From contig NZ_CP149798.1 of the NCBI RefSeq assembly GCF_037940415.1, positions 6,915,001 to 6,979,000 on the forward strand: a DNA stretch of 64,000 nt. The letters are read 5' to 3'. The notes below the pieces were generated by a model, which made no database searches, was not told where the DNA came from, and saw nothing but the letters and a program-made list of their open reading frames with translations. Below, one piece after another: positions 58,954 to 64,000 of this stretch. The position numbers and the translations under genes are program-made. Every line of letters begins with the position of its first letter. Position 1 is the first letter of the stretch. This stretch comes from Streptomyces sp. f51 (lineage in GTDB: Bacteria > Actinomycetota > Actinomycetes > Streptomycetales > Streptomycetaceae).

Positions 58954-60111
58954 TCACTCGGCGGCCTCGCGGGCCCGCCGCTCGCTCTCGCGTGCTTCCT
59001 GGAGATGCGCGTCGACACGCTGCGCCCGCCGGGGCAGCAGCGAGTCCGTGACGCGCTGAAGCGTCTTCGTCAGCGGGTGTCTGTCCTGCCCGGTCGCCGA
59101 ACTCCGCGCGGCGGAGGCCGCGTCGCGGTACTCGGCCATCTCGGCCAGCGCCGCGTGGGCGAGCTCGGTCGCCTCGCGGTACAGATCACGCGACTTCGTC
59201 ATCGCGTCGAGCGCTTCGGAGTACGAGGCCACCAGGGTGCGCGCGCGGACGAGTTCCTCCTCCATGGTGAGCAACTGCCAGTCCTCGCGCAGCGCCGTGA
59301 AGGCCGCAGCCGCGTCGTCCGGCAACGGCCACGGCAGCGCGGCGAACTGCACGATCCTGTCGAGGAGTTCGGTCGGCTTCGAACCGTCGAGGAAGACGCT
59401 GCGCACCCTGAACGCCTGCTCGTCGAACCCGGTCCGGGCGGGGTTGCCGGACAGGATCACGGCCCCGCCGCGCGGCACGGACGTCCCCAGGTCGCCGAGC
59501 GCCCAGTTGACGGCGTGGAACTGCTCGGGCGTGGCCCGGTGTTCGACCACACGATGCCGCAGCGCGGGCGGCAGCAGCCGGACCAGCGGGAGGCGGCCCT
59601 CGGCGTCGGGGGTCATCGCCTCGTGCACGAAGACGTTGATGCTCCAGCTGTGCCGGGCGACGTCCTTGACCAGCCGGCGCAGCGCCGCGTCGTCCTTCGG
59701 CAGCGGATTGATGTCCTGGAGCAGCAGTCCGGCCACCGCGTCACGCTCCCAGGACAGATCGCTCCGCTCGGGCCAGAGCAGCGAGGCGGGGGAGGGCCAC
59801 CCGGGATCCCAGGGCCTCTCCGCCTCGGCCGCCAGGGTCCAGCGACGCTCGCCGTCCACCTGCTCGCGTCCGTCGGTCGCGAGCCGCGCCCGTACGGTCA
59901 CGTCCTCGTCGACGAACCACCGCGCCTCGAAGACATGGCCGTCCGGCGTCGCGGCGTTCTCCTTCTCCAGGAAATCCTGGATCCTTTCGCTGTTCTTCAG
60001 TTCCCGCAGGTGCTCCCGGAGAGCGTGCTGCGGCGCGGGGCCCGTATGGCGCCCGGCGGCCAGCCAGACTGTTTCCGGGGCGATGGGACGCTCTGTGGAG
60101 GACTTCGGCAT
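58954..60111 (-). CDS. Unknown soluble protein, 385 aa
   Basis: No known family is recognised. Codon use is that of a real gene. Residues 1-130 include LREHLRELKNSERIQDFLEK, and EARWFVDEDVTVRARLATDG. Residues 150-270 form a mixed domain (LVKDVARHSWSINVFVHEAM; PRGGAVILSGNPARTGFDEQ). From about 290 the protein is a long coiled-coil-like helix ending in RRAQRVDAHLQEARESERRA. No signal or membrane segment. It may be a signalling or nucleoid-associated scaffold, but nothing supports a specific function. It is divergent from the LacI regulator. Confidence 0.7.
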   Translation of the reverse strand: MPKSSTERPIAPETVWLAAGRHTGPAPQHALREHLRELKNSERIQDFLEKENAATPDGHVFEARWFVDEDVTVRARLATDGREQVDGERRWTLAAEAERPWDPGWPSPASLLWPERSDLSWERDAVAGLLLQDINPLPKDDAALRRLVKDVARHSWSINVFVHEAMTPDAEGRLPLVRLLPPALRHRVVEHRATPEQFHAVNWALGDLGTSVPRGGAVILSGNPARTGFDEQAFRVRSVFLDGSKPTELLDRIVQFAALPWPLPDDAAAAFTALREDWQLLTMEEELVRARTLVASYSEALDAMTKSRDLYREATELAHAALAEMAEYRDAASAARSSATGQDRHPLTKTLQRVTDSLLPRRAQRVDAHLQEARESERRAREAAE

Positions 60112-60235
60112 GAGTCACTTTGCTGGTGGGGTGCGGTGTGCCCTCCCAGTATGGTCGCCTTTGGCCACGAACAGGGAGGCGAGGCCCCCTGGAATCACGG
60201 ACCTCCGCCATCGGGTGACTATGGGCGTTTCGTTG

Positions 60236-60247
60236 ACGGTCGACCGT
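60236..60247. promoter_or_regulatory. Perfect palindrome ACGGTCGACCGT between divergent genes
   Basis: The 12-bp site lies within TTGACGGTCGACCGTATT in the 361-base gap between the 385-aa gene and the LacI-family gene. TTGACG at 60233 could be a -35 box but no -10 box stands 17 bases on. It may be the site of an unknown dimeric repressor. Confidence 0.4.
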
Positions 60248-60440
60248 ATTGCGGCCATCGCGAGGAATCCGGAGCGCGCCGCCGATCGCGGGCCCGGCTC
60301 GTCCGGACGGCACCCCCGGCCGGGGTCCGGGGCCGCGCGCGGACCGGCGGCTCCGGACCCCGGGTCCGCGGAGGGCGCGGACCTGCGAGGACGGGAGACG
60401 GGTCGCGACCGGACGGAACCTCGCCGACGGCCGGCGCCGG

Positions 60441-60446
60441 TAGGGT
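60441..60446 (+). promoter_or_regulatory. -10 element TAGGGT of the LacI-family gene
   Basis: TAGGGT matches the common Streptomyces TAnnnT -10. It ends 26 bases before the ATG at 60473, which would give a short leader holding the AAGGGG ribosome site. No clear -35 is seen. Confidence 0.5.
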
Positions 60447-60472
60447 TGCGGTCGGAGAAGGGGCGGACGCGG

Positions 60473-61465
60473 ATGCGGCAGCGGGTGACCATGAGCGACG
60501 TGGCGCGAGCCGCGGGAGTCTCGTCCGCCACCGTCTCGTACGTACTGAGCGGAAAACGCCCGGTCACCGACGAAACGCGCGAAGCGGTCGAATCCGCCAT
60601 CGACCGGCTCGGTTTCAGCCTCAACCCCGTCGCCCGGAGCCTGCGGACGGGCAAGTCCACCATGGTCGCCCTCGTCGTTCCGGACATCGCCAACCCCTTC
60701 TACGCGCTGCTCGCCCGCTCGATACAGGACGAACTGCGCGGCCGGGGCTACCACGTCCTGGTGAGCAGCACGGGGGCGCGGCGGGACGAGGAGGAGGCGC
60801 TGCTCCAGGAAGCGGTGCACCAGCGGTTCGCCGGCGTGGTGATGACGCCCTTCCGCCTCGCGACCGACGCCTTCGACGGGCTGCGCGGCGCGGGGATCCC
60901 GGCGGTGGTCAGCGCCGACGTCCCGTTCGGCGACGTCGATCTGGTGACTCCCGATGCCGACGGCGCGGTCCGTGAGGCGCTGGACCACGTGGCGGCGACC
61001 GGCCGGCGGCGCATCGGTGTCATCGCCGGGCCGCTGGACGCCGCGGGGGGCGATCCCCGCCTGGAACGTGTGCGGCGGCACGCGGCCGAGGCGGGGCTGC
61101 GCATCGCGCCGGAGCACATCGTCCACGGCGAGCACACGCGCGAGGCGGGGGCGGAGGGCTTCGAGCGGCTGATGCGCGCCGGGCTCCGGCCCGAGGCGGT
61201 GCTGTGCGGCAACGACATCACGGCTGTCGGCGCTATGGACACGGCCGAGCGCCTGGGGCTCGACATCCCCGGCGATGTGTCACTGGTGGGGCACGACGAC
61301 ATCGAGTTCGCCTCGCTCGTGCGGCCGCGTCTGACCACCATCCGCTACCCGGCGCGCGAGGTGGGCCGGGTGGCGGCCGGGCTGCTGCTGGAGCAGATCG
61401 ACGGCCGGACGGCGAGAAGGACCGTGCGGGTCGGCGCGGTCTTCGTGCCGCGCGGCTCGGTCTGA
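60473..61465 (+). CDS. LacI-family transcriptional regulator
   Basis: A 330-aa repressor. The HTH is at the N-terminus: MSDVARAAGVSSATVSYVLS, then NPVARSLRTGKSTMVALVVP, the hinge that enters the minor groove. The sugar-binding part has IANPFYALLARSIQDELRGR, VIAGPLDAAGG, AVLCGNDITAVGAMDTAERL and DIPGDVSLVGHDDIEFASLV. The start with AAGGGG nine bases upstream is the ATG at 60473; an in-frame ATG lies at 60491. It probably controls the sugar ABC operon downstream, where a palindrome with a central CG is found. The ligand is not known. Confidence 0.93.
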   Translation: MRQRVTMSDVARAAGVSSATVSYVLSGKRPVTDETREAVESAIDRLGFSLNPVARSLRTGKSTMVALVVPDIANPFYALLARSIQDELRGRGYHVLVSSTGARRDEEEALLQEAVHQRFAGVVMTPFRLATDAFDGLRGAGIPAVVSADVPFGDVDLVTPDADGAVREALDHVAATGRRRIGVIAGPLDAAGGDPRLERVRRHAAEAGLRIAPEHIVHGEHTREAGAEGFERLMRAGLRPEAVLCGNDITAVGAMDTAERLGLDIPGDVSLVGHDDIEFASLVRPRLTTIRYPAREVGRVAAGLLLEQIDGRTARRTVRVGAVFVPRGSV

Positions 61466-61590
61466 CACGGCCCGGCCGCCGCCTGGCCGAATCACGCACC
61501 GCCCGGCGCCCTCGCGGGCCGGTAAACGCCCCTCCCGCCACGTCTGTTCCCGTTCCGCGGCTTTGCCGGATCGATGTCGAGCGACGGTGG

Positions 61591-61604
61591 CGTAATCGAT
61601 TACG
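61591..61604. promoter_or_regulatory. LacI-type operator CGTAATCGATTACG
   Basis: A perfect 14-bp palindrome with the central CG step usual for LacI-family operators. It lies 126 bases after the LacI-family gene and 473 bases before the solute-binding protein gene. No regulator other than this LacI protein is near. Confidence 0.6.
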
Positions 61605-61701
61605 TTGCGCGAGACTGGACGGCGGCCGCATGCCCGACCGGGGACGGACAGCCCCATGACCCGCCGTCAGTCTGTCGCATTTGACGGTGAATGGCCCGCA
61701 A

Positions 61702-61733
61702 GTTGATTTGTGCTGCCTGTAAACAAAATCAAC
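61702..61733. promoter_or_regulatory. Inverted repeat GTTGATTT-N16-AAATCAAC
   Basis: GTTGATTT (61702-61709) and AAATCAAC (61726-61733) are perfect complements in an AT-rich patch rare for this genome. It may be a second operator or an mRNA hairpin of the ABC operon leader. A weaker repeat, GTGAC-N6-GTCAC, lies at 61915-61930. The rest of 61466-62076 has no gene I can support. Confidence 0.45.
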
Positions 61734-62076
61734 CGGATCCTGTTTGCTTTTGGTTGCCGACGTCACGAAAGCCAACACTGTCGTCCGTGGCCCGGGGGCT
61801 TGTCGCGCGCCGGTTCGCCAACCGGCCCAGGTGCCGGTCCGGACGGCACGCGCCCGTCGCTCCCGCCTCATTTCGGGCGCCAGTACAGACAGTTAGACCC
61901 GACTCCGGTGGTCAGTGACGTGTCGGTCACGTTTCGGGCAAGGCGAGTGCGAGGTCTTGACGCGGTGGCGACATGAGGCTGTCATTACGCCCACGTTGTT
62001 CGGTCGAGTTGGTTTCTGATCGATTTCCGGCCTCCCCGCCGTCCGACTCGACCGAACCCTGCCCTCAGGAGCCGCC

Positions 62077-63387
62077 ATGTACCTTCCCCTCTCGGGTCCG
62101 TCCGCCCCGACCCCCAGCCGTCGCACCCTGCTCCGCGGAATCGGCGGCGCGGCCGTCCTCGGCGCCGGCATACCCCTGCTGAGCGCCTGCGGCAGCAGCG
62201 GCACGGCGTCGGACCCCAAGACGGTCACGGTCGGCTCCAACGCGTCCGACGCCGTGCCGAAGAAGGCCTTCGCCGACGTCTACGCGGCCTACAAGAAGCA
62301 GTCCGGCATCACGGTCGACGTCAACACGAAGGACCACAACACCTTCCAGGAGCAGATCAACTCGTATCTGCAAGGCACCCCGGACGACGTCTTCAACTGG
62401 TTCGCCGGCTACCGCATGCAGTTCTTCGCGGCCAAGAAGCTCGCGACGCCCATCGACGACGTGTGGGCCAAGATCGGGGACAACTTCCCCGACGCGATGA
62501 AGAAGCTCAGCAAGGGCGAGGACGGCAAGTACTACTTCGTGCCGATGACCACGTACCCGTGGGCGGTCTTCTACCGCAAGAGCGTCTTCCAGCAGCACGG
62601 CTACAAGGTCCCCACCACCTGGGACGAACTCGTCGCCCTGTGCAAGCAGATGAAGAAGGACAAGCTCGTCCCGATCGCCTTCGGCGACAAGGACGCCTGG
62701 CCCGCGATGGGCACCTTCGACCAGATCAACTTCCGCCTCAACGGCTACGACTTCCACGTCCAGCTCATGGCGGGCAAGGCATCCTGGACCGACGCCAAGG
62801 TCAAGGCCGCCTTCGACCACTGGGCCGAACTCCTCCCGTACCACCAGGACGGCTTCATGGGCCGCACCTGGCAGGACGCGGCCCAGACACTGGTGGCCAA
62901 GAAGGCCGGCATGTACCTCCTCGGCACCTTCGTGGCCCAGCAGTTCACCAACAAGGCCGACCTGGACGACCTCGACTTCTTCCCCTTCCCGGAGATCAAC
63001 TCCGCGTACGGGCAGGACACCGTGGAGGCGCCCACCGACGGTCTCATGGTCAGCAAGGCCCCCAAGAACCACGACGGCGTCCTCAAGCTCCTGGAGTACA
63101 TGGGCAGTCCGGCCGCGGAGGAGCTCTACCTCAAGGGCGACCCGAGCGTGGTGGCCGCCTCCAGCAAGGCCGACACCTCCGCGTACTCGGCGCTCCAGAA
63201 GAAGGCGTTCGACATGATCGGGGGTGCCAAGTCCCTGACCCAGTTCATGGACCGCGACTCCCGCCCGGACTTCACCTCCACGGTGATGCAGCCCGGACTC
63301 CAGAAGTTCCTCCAGAACCCCAAGGACGTGGACAGTCTGCTGTCCTCGATCGAGCGCCAGAAGAAGCAGATCTTCGCGACCGCGTGA
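62077..63387 (+). CDS. Extracellular sugar-binding lipoprotein of an ABC transporter
   Basis: A 436-aa solute-binding protein of family 1. The signal peptide has a twin-arginine-like PSRRTLLRGIGG and a lipobox GIPLLSACGSSG, so it is likely a Tat-exported lipoprotein. The body has DVFNWFAGYRMQFFAAKKLA, YYFVPMTTYPWAVFYRKSVF and TTWDELVALCKQMKKDKLVP, typical of CUT1 sugar binding. The ligand is probably a disaccharide or oligosaccharide. TCAGGAG precedes the ATG. It is coupled by a GTGA overlap to the permease gene. Confidence 0.93.
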   Translation: MYLPLSGPSAPTPSRRTLLRGIGGAAVLGAGIPLLSACGSSGTASDPKTVTVGSNASDAVPKKAFADVYAAYKKQSGITVDVNTKDHNTFQEQINSYLQGTPDDVFNWFAGYRMQFFAAKKLATPIDDVWAKIGDNFPDAMKKLSKGEDGKYYFVPMTTYPWAVFYRKSVFQQHGYKVPTTWDELVALCKQMKKDKLVPIAFGDKDAWPAMGTFDQINFRLNGYDFHVQLMAGKASWTDAKVKAAFDHWAELLPYHQDGFMGRTWQDAAQTLVAKKAGMYLLGTFVAQQFTNKADLDDLDFFPFPEINSAYGQDTVEAPTDGLMVSKAPKNHDGVLKLLEYMGSPAAEELYLKGDPSVVAASSKADTSAYSALQKKAFDMIGGAKSLTQFMDRDSRPDFTSTVMQPGLQKFLQNPKDVDSLLSSIERQKKQIFATA

Positions 63388-64000
63388 ACGACACCATGAC
63401 CACCGACACCACCACGAAGTCCCCGGAGGCGGCCGACGCGCCGCCTTCGGGTGCTGCCTCCGCTCCGAAGCGGGCCGCACGGGGCCACCGCCGCCTGCTG
63501 ACCCGCCGTGACCGGATCACACTCGCCTTCATGGCGGGCGTGCCCACGGTCCTGCACGTGGCCCTCGTCTGGGTCACCGCCCTCGCCTCCATCGCCCTCG
63601 CCTTCACCACCTGGGACGGCATCGGGTTCGACTCCATCCAGTGGGTGGGCCTCCAGAACTTCCGGCAACTCTTCGCCGACAACCCGCAGTTCTGGCCCGC
63701 CCTCCAGCACAACGTCGTCTGGTTCGTCGTCCTCATCCTGATCCCGACACCGCTCGGCCTCTTCCTGGCCGTCCAGCTCGACAAGAACATCCGCTTCAGC
63801 CGCGTCTACCAGACCGCGTTCTTCCTGCCGGTCGTCATCTCGATGGCCTGCATCGGCTTCGTCTGGCAGCTCGTCTACAACCCGGACACGGGCCTGATCA
63901 ACAGCCTCATCGGCGCCAACAAGCCGGGCCACTACATCGACTGGATCGGCGACCCCAAGCTCAACCTGTGGGCCGTCCTCGTCGCGGCCTCCTGGCGCCA
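63384..64000 (+). CDS. Sugar ABC transporter permease, cut by the right edge
   Basis: The first about 205 residues of a CUT1 permease of the MalF/UgpA type. A hydrophilic leader of about 40 residues precedes the first helix (ITLAFMAGVPTVLHVALVWV), then WDGIGFDSIQWVGLQNFRQL, QFWPALQHNVVWFVVLILIP, LGLFLAVQLDKNIRFSRVYQ and TAFFLPVVISMACIGFVWQL. The GTG at 63384 overlaps the stop of the binding protein gene; an in-frame ATG at 63396 is the alternative start. The EAA loop lies beyond the window. Confidence 0.92.
   Translation, partial: MNDTMTTDTTTKSPEAADAPPSGAASAPKRAARGHRRLLTRRDRITLAFMAGVPTVLHVALVWVTALASIALAFTTWDGIGFDSIQWVGLQNFRQLFADNPQFWPALQHNVVWFVVLILIPTPLGLFLAVQLDKNIRFSRVYQTAFFLPVVISMACIGFVWQLVYNPDTGLINSLIGANKPGHYIDWIGDPKLNLWAVLVAASWR

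Noticed and set aside
58284..58954. ORFs through the repeat region, such as a 344-aa minus-strand frame at 57984-59018
   Set aside because: They consist of repeat-derived Arg/Pro/Thr/Gly runs, cross the end of the GPP34 gene and have no supported start.
59237..60472. A long N-terminal extension of the LacI regulator
   Set aside because: It would overlap the divergent 385-aa gene and pass through its promoter. The LacI HTH begins at the ATG 60473.
61700..61740. An sRNA or intrinsic terminator at the AT-rich inverted repeat
   Set aside because: The stem is only eight pairs with a 16-base loop and no run of U follows. It is listed as a regulatory candidate instead.

Overview
The window has the very high G+C, strong third-position GC codon bias and gene families of a Streptomyces chromosome (or a close actinomycete). 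Many genes start with GTG or TTG, and many neighbours overlap by ATGA or GTGA. I find about 57 protein genes, one of them cut by the right edge. I see no rRNA, tRNA, CRISPR array or transposase. Long ORFs opposite or across the real genes are GC-rich shadows and are left out.

Layout. 1-5056: a CPA1-type cation/proton antiporter, two small or medium membrane proteins (DUF7144-like and DUF389) and an aldo/keto reductase. 5256-12857: a DUF2238 membrane protein, an unknown 342-aa protein, a graspetide (ATP-grasp RiPP) pair tgmA-tgmB that seems to lack its methyltransferase, a membrane pseudokinase, a beta-lactamase-fold serine hydrolase and small unknowns. 12943-20714: a VOC protein, a three-gene signalling/redox operon (receiver-TrxR-like fusion, cNMP-domain histidine kinase, UBP zinc finger), a DUF4032 kinase-like protein, an amidohydrolase, an N-formylglutamate amidohydrolase and a stand-alone cNMP-binding protein. 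20875-34810: VOC, DUF4177, DUF6629, L,D-transpeptidase, a two-component system, an acyl-CoA synthetase, soluble transhydrogenase, a quinone-oxidoreductase-like dehydrogenase, a MoxR/VWA pair and an alpha/beta hydrolase.

34979-43697: a secreted M1 metallopeptidase with an N-terminal jelly-roll-like domain, then a tightly packed minus-strand glycan operon. The operon holds a PelF-type glycosyltransferase, a polytopic membrane protein, two SDR sugar enzymes, a sugar nucleotidyltransferase and a spherulin-4-like protein. It is the best candidate here for a little-described system. 44204-52762: a PRC-barrel protein, a flavin oxidoreductase, a SpoIIE-type protein whose phosphatase metal ligands are all degenerate, and a two-component system encoded with two envelope proteins.

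52878-64000: an unknown gene coupled through two five-codon minicistrons to an M48 protease, a DUF4232 lipoprotein, a cysteine-free (zinc-independent) L33-L31-L36 ribosomal protein operon with a 32-codon coupled ORF, a GPP34 protein, a non-coding block of 89-90 bp repeats, an unknown 385-aa protein, and a LacI regulator with a sugar ABC transporter. A perfect LacI-type palindrome lies ahead of the transporter, which runs off the right end.

All functions are inferred from reading the sequence and from knowledge of the families. No database search or folding program was run.
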